Shown here: positions 7,919 to 16,622 of the stretch, one piece after another
Position numbering within the stretch: position 1 is the first letter of the stretch
How the letters are laid out: every line of letters starts with the position of its first letter
Origin: Aldehydirespirator sp965261105
GTDB lineage: Bacteria > Actinomycetota > Acidimicrobiia > Acidimicrobiales > Aldehydirespiratoraceae
Reading direction: 5' to 3'
Length of the DNA: 64,000 nucleotides
Assembly (NCBI GenBank): GCA_965261105.1
Contig: CBDHCM010000006.1
Location: 1,054,001-1,118,000 of the forward strand
Notes under the pieces: generated by a model
Told to the model about the DNA's origin: nothing
The model's database searches: none
Seen by the model: the letters and a program-made list of their open reading frames with translations, nothing else
Program-made: the position numbers and the translations under genes

Positions 7919-8731
7919 GTGACCGGAGGGCGTCGTCGGCTCGACGCCGAGATGGTGCGCCGCGGCATGGCCGGCAGCCGCAACGAGGCCCAGAGGCTCA
8001 TCGAGAGCCGGCGCGTGACGGTGGGCGGATCGCCGACGGTCAAGCCGTCGCGCCTGGTGCATCCGGGCGAGGCCGTCGTTGTGGCGGGCGACCCGCCCCG
8101 CTACGTGTCCCGGGGCGGGCGCAAGCTCGAAGCCGCTCTGGACACTTTCGGCATCTCGGTGGCTGGACTCAGGGCTATCGACGTCGGAGCCTCGACCGGC
8201 GGCTTCACCGACTGCCTGCTGCAGCACGGCGCGGTGGCGGCGGCCGCCATCGATGTGGGCCGCAACCAGCTTCACGAGCGTCTGCGGGCCGACCCGCGAG
8301 TGTCATCATTCGAACGCACCGACGTGCGTGGCATCGATGTGGCCGCCATCGGCGGACCGGCTCCGCTCGTCGTGGCCGACGTCTCGTTCATCTCGCTACG
8401 GCTGATCGCGGCCGATCTCTGCAGTCTGGCCACCGCCGACATCGTCGTGTTGGTCAAGCCTCAGTTCGAAGCGGGCCGGGTCGAAGCCGACCGCGGCCGC
8501 GGCGTGATCCGCGACCCCGATGTGTGGCGGCGGGCGCTGCTCGGGGCGTGGAGTGCAATTGTGGGCGCGGGAGCCGCCATCATGGGGGTCATGGTCTCGC
8601 CTGTGACCGGCGCCGAGGGCAATGTGGAGTTCCTGCTGCACGCCGATGCGCGCAACCGCGCCCGCGGCTTTTCCGACCCGGACGCCGCCATCGACCGGGC
8701 CGTGGCCGACGCGGTCGGCGCAAGAGCGTGA
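7919..8731 (+). CDS. tlyA: rRNA 2'-O-ribose methyltransferase TlyA
   Basis: Methylates rRNA riboses (in mycobacteria C1409 of 16S and C1920 of 23S rRNA, sites needed for capreomycin sensitivity). The 270 residues hold an N-terminal S4 RNA-binding domain (about residues 5-65) and an FtsJ-like Rossmann domain with the SAM motif AIDVGASTGGFTDCLL and the typical VKPQFEAGR. The start is a GTG 10 nt after the preceding stop. The order tlyA-nadK-recN is widely conserved in bacteria, which supports all three calls. Confidence 0.93.
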   Translation: MTGGRRRLDAEMVRRGMAGSRNEAQRLIESRRVTVGGSPTVKPSRLVHPGEAVVVAGDPPRYVSRGGRKLEAALDTFGISVAGLRAIDVGASTGGFTDCLLQHGAVAAAAIDVGRNQLHERLRADPRVSSFERTDVRGIDVAAIGGPAPLVVADVSFISLRLIAADLCSLATADIVVLVKPQFEAGRVEADRGRGVIRDPDVWRRALLGAWSAIVGAGAAIMGVMVSPVTGAEGNVEFLLHADARNRARGFSDPDAAIDRAVADAVGARA

Positions 8732-8736
8732 GGTCG

Positions 8737-9603
8737 ATGGCGGTCGTCGGTCTGATCGTTCATCACGGACGACCGGAGGCTGCAGCCGCGGCCCGCGACC
8801 TGTCGCTCTGGCTCACCGGAGAGGGCCATGAAGTCCGCATGCCGCCCGAGGAGGCGGCCGCGGCGTCGTGCTCGCATCTGGAGGTAGATCCAGCGCTCTT
8901 CGCGGAAGGCTTGGACGCGGTGGTGACTCTCGGCGGTGATGGATCGATCCTGCGGGCCGTCGAGCTCGTCGGCGAGACGGGCGTGCCGATCCTCGGCGTC
9001 AACTTCGGCCGCATGGGCTACCTCACCGAGGTGGCGCCCGCCGACGCTCACTCCGCCATCGACCGGGTGCTGGCCGGCGACCACGGCATCGAGGATCGAA
9101 TGCTGCTCACCGTGGAGTTCACAGCCGCGGCTGCCGGCGCGGGTCCGGTTCGGCAACGGTGCCTCGCTCTGAACGAGGCGGTCGTGGAGCGGCCCGCAGC
9201 CTCCTACGCCTTGCGCCTGGGGGTCTCGTTCGACGGTGAGCACTTCACCACCTACGCGGCCGACGGTTTCATCGTGTCCACCCCGACCGGGTCCACCGCT
9301 TATGCCCTGTCGGCGCGGGGGCCTGTGATCGACCCGAACCATCGGGCGCTGCTGCTCACGCCGGTCTCGCCCCACATGCTCTTCGACCGCTCCATGGTGG
9401 TGGCGGATGGCACCAGGGTGCAGCTGGAGGTCCTCTCGGACCGGGGCGCAGTGCTGTCGGTTGACGGCCGCCGGCTGGCCGGGCTCGACCAGCACGACGT
9501 CGTGGTGTGTTCCGCGTCGCCACATCCGGCTCGCCTGGTGACCTTCGGGACCCGCCGGTTCCACCAGGTGCTCAAGACGAAGTTCGGGCTCAATGACCGC
9601 TGA
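8737..9603 (+). CDS. nadK: NAD kinase
   Basis: Phosphorylates NAD to NADP with ATP or polyphosphate. The 288-residue product carries the diagnostic GGDG motif (VVTLGGDGSILRAV), NFGRMGYLTE and TPTGSTAYALSARGP. A GTG at 8728 overlapping the tlyA stop as GTGA would add three residues and is an equally plausible, translationally coupled start. It is the middle gene of the tlyA-nadK-recN block. Confidence 0.94.
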   Translation: MAVVGLIVHHGRPEAAAAARDLSLWLTGEGHEVRMPPEEAAAASCSHLEVDPALFAEGLDAVVTLGGDGSILRAVELVGETGVPILGVNFGRMGYLTEVAPADAHSAIDRVLAGDHGIEDRMLLTVEFTAAAAGAGPVRQRCLALNEAVVERPAASYALRLGVSFDGEHFTTYAADGFIVSTPTGSTAYALSARGPVIDPNHRALLLTPVSPHMLFDRSMVVADGTRVQLEVLSDRGAVLSVDGRRLAGLDQHDVVVCSASPHPARLVTFGTRRFHQVLKTKFGLNDR

Positions 9604-9642
9604 GAGCCCTCAGATGGGGGCGCCTCGCTGGGTGAGGGACTT

Positions 9643-11259
9643 GTGCTGACCGAACTGGCTGTTCGCAACCTTGGCGTGATCGGTGAGTTGTCGCTTGTCC
9701 TGGACGGCGGCATGACTGCCGTCACCGGTGAGACGGGCGCGGGCAAGACGCTGGTGGTCGGGGCCATCGACTTGCTCACCGGAGGCCGGGCCGACGCGGC
9801 GCTGGTGCGGCCCGGAGCGCGGGAGGCCGAGATCGAGGGCCGATTCGTCTCCGGTGACGACGAGGTGGTGGTCCGCCGCGTCATTCCCGCAGACGGCCGG
9901 TCCCGGGCTTACATCGACGGGCATCTCGCCACTGTCGGCGCCCTCGGCGAGTTGGGCCGCGTGCTCATCGACCTGCATGGCCAGCATGCCCACCAATCGC
10001 TGTTGCGGGTCGGTGTCCAGCGGGCCGCCCTCGACCACTTCGGTGATGTCGACACCCAGCTGCTGGAGAAGCTGATCGACGACCTCCGGGCCATCGACGC
10101 GGGCCTCGCCGAGCTCGGCGGCGACTCCCGGGCCCGCTTCCGCGAGATAGACCTGCTGCGCCACCAGCTCGCCGAGATCGACGGTGCCGCGATTTCTGAT
10201 CCCGGCGAAGACGAGCACCTCGACCACCACGAGTCGGCGCTGGCCGACGCAACCGCGCACCGGGAGGCCGCGGCGCGGGCGGTCGGGCTGCTCGGCACCG
10301 ACAGCGCGGTGTCGGACGGGTTGGGACTTGCCCAAGCCGCCCTGGCCGGGCGGGAGCCGTTCGTCGAGCTGGTCGGGCGCATCGCCGACGCGTCGGCCGC
10401 GATCGCCGACATCGCGGCCGAGGCCAGAGTCAGCCTGGAGGCGATCGAGGAGGATCCCGCCGCCCTCGCCGCGCTGCGCGAGCGGCGGCAGATGCTGGCC
10501 GGACTGCGGCGAAAGTACGGCTCGACGCTGGGCGAGGTGCTGGACTTCCGCTCCGAGGCTGCGGAACGTCTCGCCGAGCTGGAGGGATACGAGGAGCGGG
10601 CCGCGTCGTTGGAGCGGCGCAGAGCCGAAGTGTCGGAGCGTCTCGTGGCCGAGCGGGCTCGCGTGCTGGGCGAGCGGTCCGAGGCCGCCCCCCGGCTGGC
10701 TGCCGCGGTCGAGTCGCACATGGCTGATCTGGCTATGGGTGGCGCCCGCCTGGCTGTCGCCGTCGGCGGTGATGCCGGCGAGCAGGTCTCGGTTCGGCTG
10801 GCGGCCAACCGTGGCCACGAGCCCCTGCCTCTGAGCCGGGCGGCCAGTGGCGGTGAGTTGGCCCGGACCATGCTCGCGCTGAGGCTGGTGCTCACCGCCG
10901 GACCGCAGACCCTGGTCTTCGACGAGGTCGACGCGGGCATCGGCGGCACCGCGGCCCGAGCCGTCGGCCGCAGCCTGGCCGCTCTCGGCGCCAACCACCA
11001 GGTGATCGTGGTGACTCATCTCCCGCAGGTGGCGGCCCACGCGGATCATCACCTGGCGCTGGAGAAGACCGAGGTCGGAGGGTCAACTCTGGTGGGACTG
11101 CGGGATCTGGTCGGAGAGGACCGTCTGGTCGAGCTCTCGAGGATGCTGTCGGGATCGCCCCAGTCCGAGTCGGCCCTCCAGCACGCCGGGGAGCTGCTGG
11201 CCGCGGCGTCGACGCACCGCTCGGGCCAAGAGGCCGAGCGGGTGGGCGGCAAGTCATGA
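9643..11259 (+). CDS. recN: DNA repair protein RecN
   Basis: An SMC-like ATPase of double-strand-break repair. The 538 residues have Walker A GETGAGKT (about residue 30), a central alpha-helical coiled-coil part (about 155-360), the ABC signature RAASGGELAR and Walker B TLVFDEVDAGIGG followed by the H-loop VTHLPQVAAHAD. The start is a GTG giving MLTELAVRNLGVI, the standard RecN N-terminus. An intergenic repeat lies just past the stop. Confidence 0.95.
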   Translation: MLTELAVRNLGVIGELSLVLDGGMTAVTGETGAGKTLVVGAIDLLTGGRADAALVRPGAREAEIEGRFVSGDDEVVVRRVIPADGRSRAYIDGHLATVGALGELGRVLIDLHGQHAHQSLLRVGVQRAALDHFGDVDTQLLEKLIDDLRAIDAGLAELGGDSRARFREIDLLRHQLAEIDGAAISDPGEDEHLDHHESALADATAHREAAARAVGLLGTDSAVSDGLGLAQAALAGREPFVELVGRIADASAAIADIAAEARVSLEAIEEDPAALAALRERRQMLAGLRRKYGSTLGEVLDFRSEAAERLAELEGYEERAASLERRRAEVSERLVAERARVLGERSEAAPRLAAAVESHMADLAMGGARLAVAVGGDAGEQVSVRLAANRGHEPLPLSRAASGGELARTMLALRLVLTAGPQTLVFDEVDAGIGGTAARAVGRSLAALGANHQVIVVTHLPQVAAHADHHLALEKTEVGGSTLVGLRDLVGEDRLVELSRMLSGSPQSESALQHAGELLAAASTHRSGQEAERVGGKS

Positions 11260-11282
11260 GGAGTTCACCTGACGCTCAGCGG

Positions 11283-11328
11283 GGCCGTGGCCCGAGCGGC
11301 CCATGAGTGCAGCGAACAAGAGCGGGAA
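11283..11328 (+). repeat. Dispersed intergenic repeat, copy A
   Basis: A copy of the family with core GAGCGGCCCGTGAGCGCAGC followed by GAACAAGAGCGGGAA, here with two changes in the core (CCCATGAGTGC). It lies in the 176-bp gap between recN and pyrG. Confidence 0.75.
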
Positions 11329-11420
11329 ACGCGACGCTGCACCGTGAAGCAGGACCAAGCTTCGGTGGTGTCTTGGAGGCGGCTTCCGGTGCGGTCCGCG
11401 GGGTGCTGCTGGTGCTGGAG

Positions 11421-11426
11421 TAGGAT
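11421..11426 (+). promoter_or_regulatory. Probable -10 box of pyrG
   Basis: TAGGAT ends 9 nt before the pyrG ATG, consistent with a leaderless or nearly leaderless transcript. No clear -35. Confidence 0.35.
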
Positions 11427-11435
11427 GGGATCCCG

Positions 11436-13094
11436 ATGACAAAGCACGTCTTCGTCACCGGCGGAGTGGTCAGCGGCTTGGGCAAGGGGCTGACCGGCGC
11501 CTCACTGGGTCGCCTGCTGAAGGCCCGGGGTTTGCGCGTGACGATGCTCAAGCTCGACCCCTACCTGAACGTCGACCCGGGCACCATGAACCCGTTCGAG
11601 CACGGAGAGGTGTTTGTTACCGACGACGGCGGTGAGACGGACCTCGACCTAGGCCATTATGAGCGCTTCATCGACGAGAGCCTCACCCGCGAGTCCAATG
11701 GCACCACAGGGTCGATCTACTCGGAGGTGATCGCCGCGGAGCGCCGCGGCGACTACCTCGGTCGCACGGTGCAGGTCATCCCCCACGTGACCGACGAGAT
11801 CAAGCGCCGTATCGCCCGGCTGGGCGAATACGACGTCGACGTGGTGATAACCGAGGTCGGCGGCACCGTGGGCGACATCGAGATCCTCCCCTTCCTCGAG
11901 GCGATCCGCCAGTTCCGCCTAGGTGTGGGACGGGAGAACGTCTGCTACGTGCACGTCACACTGGTGCCGTTCATCGGGCCCTCGGGAGAGCAGAAGACCA
12001 AGCCCACCCAGCATTCGGTCACCGAGTTGCGTTCGCGGGGCGTGCAGCCCGACGCGATCGTCTGCCGGTGCGAGTCGCCTCTCACCAAGGATCTCGAGCT
12101 CAAGATCTCGAACCTCTGCGACGTGTCGCCGGAGGCGGTGATCACCTGCCCCGACGCGACCAGCCTTTATGAGATCCCTCTCATCCTGCACTCCGAGGGA
12201 CTCGACAACGTGGTGTGCCGGCAGCTGGGCCTGGACGCATACGAGGTGGACTTGACGGAGTGGGAGGCTCTGGTGGCGCGAATCCGACTGGCGTCCGCGC
12301 CGGTGCGGATCGGTATGATCGGCAAGTACGTGAGCTTTCCCGACGCGTACCTGTCGGTGATTGAGGCTCTCAACCACGCCGCCATCCACCACAGTGCCGA
12401 CATAAACATCGAGTGGGTGCAGGCAGAGGAGGTTGAGGGGCTGCTCGTTGCCGGGCGCTTGCGCGACCTCGACGGCATCGTCATCCCGGGGGGCTTCGGC
12501 GAGCGGGGCATCGAGGGCAAGATCGCGGCTGCGGGCTATGCCCGCGAGAACCTGATCCCGTGCCTCGGTCTGTGTCTGGGCATGCAGGTGATGACCATCG
12601 AGTACGCCCGCAACGCCCTGGGGCTGGCCCACGCCAACTCCACCGAGTTCGATGCCCTGACGCCGCATCCGGTCATCGACCTGATGGACAGCCAGCGCGG
12701 CGTCACCGACTACGGCGGCACTATGCGGCTCGGCGCGTACGTGGCCCAGCTGCTGCCCGGCTCGCGCGTTGCCCAGGCCTACGGTGAGGAGGTGGTGTCG
12801 GAGCGGCACCGCCACCGCTACGAGTTCAATCCTCGCTACCGGACCCGCTTTGAGGCGTCCGACGTGGTGCTCAGCGGCGAGTCGCCCGACGGCAGGCTGG
12901 TGGAGTTCATCGAGCTGGACGGCCATCCCTTCTGGGTTGGCACCCAAGCCCACCCGGAGTTCAAGAGTCGCCCCAACCGGCCGGCGCCGCTGTTCAGCGG
13001 GCTGGTGGCCGCGGCAATGGTCCGGGCCGCGGGCCGCAATCCGCGGCTGCCGGACATGAGCGACTACGCCACGGAGCCATCGGCTCCGGCGTGA
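11436..13094 (+). CDS. pyrG: CTP synthase
   Basis: Converts UTP to CTP using glutamine. The N-terminal synthetase domain (about residues 1-265) starts KHVFVTGGVVSGLGKGLTGA with a P-loop and contains LKLDPYLNVDPGTMNPFEHG. The C-terminal glutamine amidotransferase has the Cys in CLGLCLGMQ and the oxyanion motif GGFGERG. The 552 residues are normal. Most CTP synthases read GLGKGI.AAS where this one reads GLGKGLTGAS. Its stop overlaps the start of the NUDIX gene. Confidence 0.97.
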   Translation: MTKHVFVTGGVVSGLGKGLTGASLGRLLKARGLRVTMLKLDPYLNVDPGTMNPFEHGEVFVTDDGGETDLDLGHYERFIDESLTRESNGTTGSIYSEVIAAERRGDYLGRTVQVIPHVTDEIKRRIARLGEYDVDVVITEVGGTVGDIEILPFLEAIRQFRLGVGRENVCYVHVTLVPFIGPSGEQKTKPTQHSVTELRSRGVQPDAIVCRCESPLTKDLELKISNLCDVSPEAVITCPDATSLYEIPLILHSEGLDNVVCRQLGLDAYEVDLTEWEALVARIRLASAPVRIGMIGKYVSFPDAYLSVIEALNHAAIHHSADINIEWVQAEEVEGLLVAGRLRDLDGIVIPGGFGERGIEGKIAAAGYARENLIPCLGLCLGMQVMTIEYARNALGLAHANSTEFDALTPHPVIDLMDSQRGVTDYGGTMRLGAYVAQLLPGSRVAQAYGEEVVSERHRHRYEFNPRYRTRFEASDVVLSGESPDGRLVEFIELDGHPFWVGTQAHPEFKSRPNRPAPLFSGLVAAAMVRAAGRNPRLPDMSDYATEPSAPA

Positions 13095-13690
13095 CGCCTG
13101 TGTCAGCGTCGCCGGGCGCCGCTCAAGACCGACCGGGCGGGGCGTCCGCAGGCGGCGGCTTTCGCAAGGTGGCCGAGCGCGAGATCCACGCCGGCCGTGT
13201 CGTGCGCCTGACCGAGAGCGTCTTCGCCACCCCCGGCGGCGAGCGCATGACGCGAGACGTGGTGCATCACCGGGGCGCGGTGGCGGTGGTGGCAGTGGAC
13301 GGCGACGACGTCGTGCTGCTGCGGCAGTACCGCTCGCCGGTGGAGGGCGAGCTGCTTGAGATCCCGGCCGGGACCCGCGATGTCGACGGAGAGGAACCTG
13401 CCGGCACGGCCCGTCGCGAACTCGCCGAGGAGGCCGGCCTGGCCTGCGATTCGCTGGAGGAGTTGGGCACGTTCTTCAACTCGCCGGGCTTCTGCGACGA
13501 GCTGTCCCACTTGTTCCTGGCCACCGGGCTGCGTCCCGTGCCCCGCCGGCCCGACGGGGCCGAGGAGGAGTGGATGACGATACAGCGTGTCAGCTTGGAC
13601 GAGGCCGCGGCGATGATCGACCGGGGCGAGATCCGCGACGCCAAGACCATCATCGGCGTGCTCTTGGCGCGGCGCCGGCTGGAACGGTGA
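13091..13690 (+). CDS. NUDIX hydrolase, ADP-ribose pyrophosphatase type
   Basis: A 199-residue NUDIX protein with the box G-x5-E-x7-REL-x2-EAG seen as GTRDVDGEEPAGTARRELAE followed by EAGL, and the upstream LLEIPAG that marks ADP-ribose pyrophosphatases. It probably hydrolyses ADP-ribose or a similar nucleoside diphosphate derivative. The first 25 residues are low-complexity and probably disordered. The GTG start overlaps the pyrG stop by 4 nt, and its own stop overlaps the xerD start, so the three genes form a translationally coupled unit, as in many actinobacteria. Confidence 0.88.
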   Translation: MTPVSASPGAAQDRPGGASAGGGFRKVAEREIHAGRVVRLTESVFATPGGERMTRDVVHHRGAVAVVAVDGDDVVLLRQYRSPVEGELLEIPAGTRDVDGEEPAGTARRELAEEAGLACDSLEELGTFFNSPGFCDELSHLFLATGLRPVPRRPDGAEEEWMTIQRVSLDEAAAMIDRGEIRDAKTIIGVLLARRRLER

Positions 13691-14652
13691 GTTCGGTGGC
13701 CCCGCCGGTCTCGCCGCCGACGGAGGCCGAGGCCGGCTTGGACGTGAGAGCCGAGGAGTTCCTGGCTTGGCTCGCGGTGGAGCGGGGCCGCGCTGTGCGG
13801 ACAGTCGAGGCCTACCGGCGAGACTTGCTGCGCTATCGGAGCCATCTCGCGGCCAGAGGGTGCAGCCTCGACGATGCTGCGCCCCTCGATGTGATCGCCT
13901 TCATCCGCGGCCTTCAGCGCGTTGGCCTGGCCGCGGCTTCCGTCACCCGGATGCTCGTATCGGTGCGGGGGCTCCACCGGTTCCTCGTGGCCGAGGGTCA
14001 TCGACTCGACGACCCGACCGCCGACGTGGAGATTCCGAGTCTGCCCCGGGGCCTTCCCAAGGCCCTGTCGGTCGCTCAGGTCGCCTCGCTGATGGATGCG
14101 GTCGTCGGCGACGACCCCGCGGCCCGCCGCGACCGGGCCGTGGTGGAGCTGCTCTATGGCACGGGCTGCCGGATCTCGGAGGCCGGTTCGCTGTCACTCT
14201 CCGACGTGGACCTCCGCGGCGGTCTGGTGCGGGTGACCGGCAAGGGAGCCAGGGAGCGGATCGTCCCGCTGGGCCGATGCGCCGCCGAGGCGCTGGAGCG
14301 CTGGCTGGCCCCGGAGGGCCGTGGCGCGCTGGAGCCGGACCGCTGGGCCCGCCGGGGCGACGCCGAGGCGGTGTTCCTCAACCAGCGGGGCGGGCGCCTC
14401 AGCCGCCAGGGCCTGTGGCTGGTTGTGCGGCGGCACGGGGACGCTGCCGGCATCGGGTCTCTGCTGACGCCCCATGTGCTGCGCCACTCCTGTGCCACCC
14501 ACATGCTCGACGGCGGCGCGGACATACGCTTCGTGCAGGAGATGCTCGGCCACGCCTCCATTTCCACCACCCAGATTTACACCAGGGTGTCGACGGAGCG
14601 CCTCCGGGCGGTCTACCGGGCCGCCCACCCCCGGGCGGTTGCTGTCGGCTGA
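13687..14652 (+). CDS. xerD: Site-specific tyrosine recombinase XerD
   Basis: Resolves chromosome dimers at dif together with XerC. The 321 residues have an N-terminal SAM-like core-binding domain (about 20-105) and the catalytic domain with Arg in YGTGCRISEAG, the HxxR motif in LTPHVLRHSCATHML, the second His in LGHASISTTQ and the nucleophilic Tyr in IYTRVSTERL. The GTG start overlaps the NUDIX stop as GTGA. Gene order pyrG-nudix-xerD-scpA is the usual actinobacterial arrangement. Confidence 0.93.
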   Translation: MSSVAPPVSPPTEAEAGLDVRAEEFLAWLAVERGRAVRTVEAYRRDLLRYRSHLAARGCSLDDAAPLDVIAFIRGLQRVGLAAASVTRMLVSVRGLHRFLVAEGHRLDDPTADVEIPSLPRGLPKALSVAQVASLMDAVVGDDPAARRDRAVVELLYGTGCRISEAGSLSLSDVDLRGGLVRVTGKGARERIVPLGRCAAEALERWLAPEGRGALEPDRWARRGDAEAVFLNQRGGRLSRQGLWLVVRRHGDAAGIGSLLTPHVLRHSCATHMLDGGADIRFVQEMLGHASISTTQIYTRVSTERLRAVYRAAHPRAVAVG

Positions 14653-14663
14653 GGGGCGGGCGG

Positions 14664-15644
14664 TCAAGGGGCCAGCAGGCCGATGTTGGTGCGGGCCCGC
14701 TCGAGCGTGACCGCCGCAACGGCCCGGGCCTTGTCGGCGCCGATCTTCAGCAGCCGGGACGTCTCCGCGGGGTCGGCCTCGAGCTCGGCGAAGCGGGTCT
14801 GGATGGGGCGCAGCAGTTCGACGACCGCGTCGGCTGTGTCCGCTTTGAGCGGCCCGTACATCGAATAGTCCTCCGCGACCGCCTCGGGCGTCCTGTCGGT
14901 GGCGGCTCCCAGGACGGACAGCAGGTTCGACACCCCGGGCTTGGCCCCGATGTCGTAGCTCACCTCGGCGTCGCTGTCGGTGACGGCGGACTTGATCTTG
15001 CGGGCGACGGCCGACGGGTCGTCCAGAAGGTCCACGGTGCCGCGGGGCGAATCCAGCGACTTCGACATCTTGTTGGTGGGGTTCTGCAGGTCCATCACCC
15101 GCGCTCCGGCTGCGGGGACGACTGCCTTGGGCGGCTTGAAGGTGTGCCCGTAGCGGGAGTTGAAGCGCTCGGCGATGTCGCGGGTGAGCTCGATGTGCTG
15201 GCGCTGGTCGGCGCCGACCGGGACCTCGTCGGCGTCGTAGAGCAGGATGTCGGCCGCCTGAAGCGCCGGGTACGTGAACAGGCCGGCGGAGATGAACTCC
15301 TGCTGCCCCGATTTGTCCTTGAACTGGGTCATCCGGCTGAGCTCCCCGAACGACACCGTGCATTCCAGCAGCCAGGCGCACTCGGTGTGCTCGCGAACGT
15401 GGCTTTGCACGAAGATGGTGCAGACCTCGGGATTGAGGCCGGCGGCCATGAGCATCTGCGACATCCGAAGGGTGGCCCTCCCCAGCTCCCCGGGCTCTTG
15501 GGGCACCGTGACGGCGTGGAGGTCCACCACCGGGTGGAAGGCATCGGCAGTGTGCTGGATCCTCGCCCAGTTGCGGATCGCTCCCAGGTAGTTGCCCAGG
15601 TGCAGGTCGCCGCTGGGCTGGATGCCGGAGAGGACTCTGGTCAT
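14664..15644 (-). CDS. trpS: Tryptophanyl-tRNA synthetase
   Basis: Charges tRNA-Trp. The 326-residue class I synthetase has the HIGH-like motif SGDLHLGNYLGAI and KMSKS in NKMSKSLDSPRG. I chose the ATG at 15644 because the product then starts MTRVLSGIQPSGD as in other TrpRS, and a TACGCT box lies 8 nt upstream. It is antisense to its neighbours and occupies the place between xerD and scpA where parA usually lies in actinobacteria. Confidence 0.95.
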   Translation of the reverse strand: MTRVLSGIQPSGDLHLGNYLGAIRNWARIQHTADAFHPVVDLHAVTVPQEPGELGRATLRMSQMLMAAGLNPEVCTIFVQSHVREHTECAWLLECTVSFGELSRMTQFKDKSGQQEFISAGLFTYPALQAADILLYDADEVPVGADQRQHIELTRDIAERFNSRYGHTFKPPKAVVPAAGARVMDLQNPTNKMSKSLDSPRGTVDLLDDPSAVARKIKSAVTDSDAEVSYDIGAKPGVSNLLSVLGAATDRTPEAVAEDYSMYGPLKADTADAVVELLRPIQTRFAELEADPAETSRLLKIGADKARAVAAVTLERARTNIGLLAP

Positions 15645-15652
15645 GGCCCGCC

Positions 15653-15658
15653 AGCGTA
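15653..15658 (-). promoter_or_regulatory. -10 box of trpS (leaderless type)
   Basis: TACGCT ends 8 nt before the trpS ATG; no Shine-Dalgarno is present in the short gap. Confidence 0.45.
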
Positions 15659-15706
15659 CGCGGCCGTTCGAACGGGTTGTCACCGCATCGCGGCGAAGCG
15701 TCTTGA

Positions 15707-15752
15707 TTCCCGCTCGTGTTCGCTGCGCTCACGGGCCGCTCGGGCCACGGCC
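15707..15752 (-). repeat. Dispersed intergenic repeat, copy D
   Basis: Reverse-strand copy of the repeat family, nearly perfect in the core GAGCGGCCCGTGAGCGCAGC. It lies between the divergent trpS and scpA genes. Confidence 0.75.
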
Positions 15753-15808
15753 TCGCTCCACGCCTTGATCCTCGATAACGCTGGCCCAGTCGCTCGGCCT
15801 CTGGCGGG

Positions 15809-15814
15809 TAGTGT
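15809..15814 (+). promoter_or_regulatory. -10 box of scpA (leaderless type)
   Basis: TAGTGT ends 7 nt before the scpA ATG. Confidence 0.4.
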
Positions 15815-15821
15815 CGCGGCG

Positions 15822-16610
15822 ATGGCCTACGAGGTGTCCACCCCCGTCTTCAGCGGGCCCTTCGACCTGCTGCTGCAGCTCATCCTGCGGGAGAGGGTGG
15901 AGCTCTACGACGTTCCTATCGCCCGCATAACCGACGCCTTCCTGGCCGAGATCGACCGGATGTCTGGGTGCGACCTGGAGGTGGCGACCGAGTTCCTGCT
16001 GATCGCCGCCACCCTTGTCGACATGAAGGTCAAGCGTATGCTGCCCACGGAGACCGCAGTGGACCTCGACGACGAGCTAGACGGGATCTCCGAGCGAGAC
16101 CTGCTTCTGGCCCGGCTCTCGGAGTGCAGCACGTTCCGCGACGCGTCACAGAGGCTCCGCGGCCTGCTGGAGGCGGCGGCCAAGAGCCGACCGCGCCGAG
16201 TGGGCGCCATTGAGGAGCGCTGGATGCTGCTGGCCCCGTCCCTCCTTGAGGGGGTGTCGCCCGAAGAGGTGCGGGCCGCCTGCCTGCGCGCCGCGGCTCC
16301 CGTCCCCGCCCCTCGGGTGGACATTGCCCACATCACGCCAATCTCGCTGACGGTGGGCGACGCCATCGCCGAGCTGGTCGAGGAGCTGGCCCGGGTCAAG
16401 CGGATCACTTTCCGCCGCCTGACCTCCGGCATCGACGATCGCCTCGGGCTGGTGGTGCGCTTTCTCGCCCTTCTCGAACTGGTCAAGCAGGGGCTGGCCG
16501 ATCTGGAGCAGGCGACAACGTTCGGAGACATCGTCGTGTCATGGACCGGCGGCGACGATGCGGCGGTGCAACAGGCCGCGATCGTGGGCGCGGACGTCTA
16601 CGAAGGCTGA
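15822..16610 (+). CDS. scpA: Segregation and condensation protein A
   Basis: The kleisin subunit of the SMC-ScpAB condensin. The 262-residue product starts with the Smc-head-binding segment FSGPFDLLLQLILRERVELY and ends with a winged helix (about 195-250) containing the LLALLELVKQG-type motif (here FLALLELVKQGLADLEQ). It is followed by scpB after 12 nt. Its length and both terminal motifs are typical. Confidence 0.94.
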   Translation: MAYEVSTPVFSGPFDLLLQLILRERVELYDVPIARITDAFLAEIDRMSGCDLEVATEFLLIAATLVDMKVKRMLPTETAVDLDDELDGISERDLLLARLSECSTFRDASQRLRGLLEAAAKSRPRRVGAIEERWMLLAPSLLEGVSPEEVRAACLRAAAPVPAPRVDIAHITPISLTVGDAIAELVEELARVKRITFRRLTSGIDDRLGLVVRFLALLELVKQGLADLEQATTFGDIVVSWTGGDDAAVQQAAIVGADVYEG

Positions 16611-16622
16611 GAGGCCGAGCTG

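Noticed and set aside
11283..11328. Rho-independent terminators formed by the dispersed repeats
   Set aside because: The repeat core lacks a strong inverted repeat and has no T-tract on either strand.
13767..16610. A 947-residue plus-strand protein spanning xerD, trpS and scpA
   Set aside because: Only the last 262 residues are real (ScpA). The rest is a shadow of xerD and antisense to trpS, in Arg/Gly-rich nonsense typical of off-frame GC-rich DNA.
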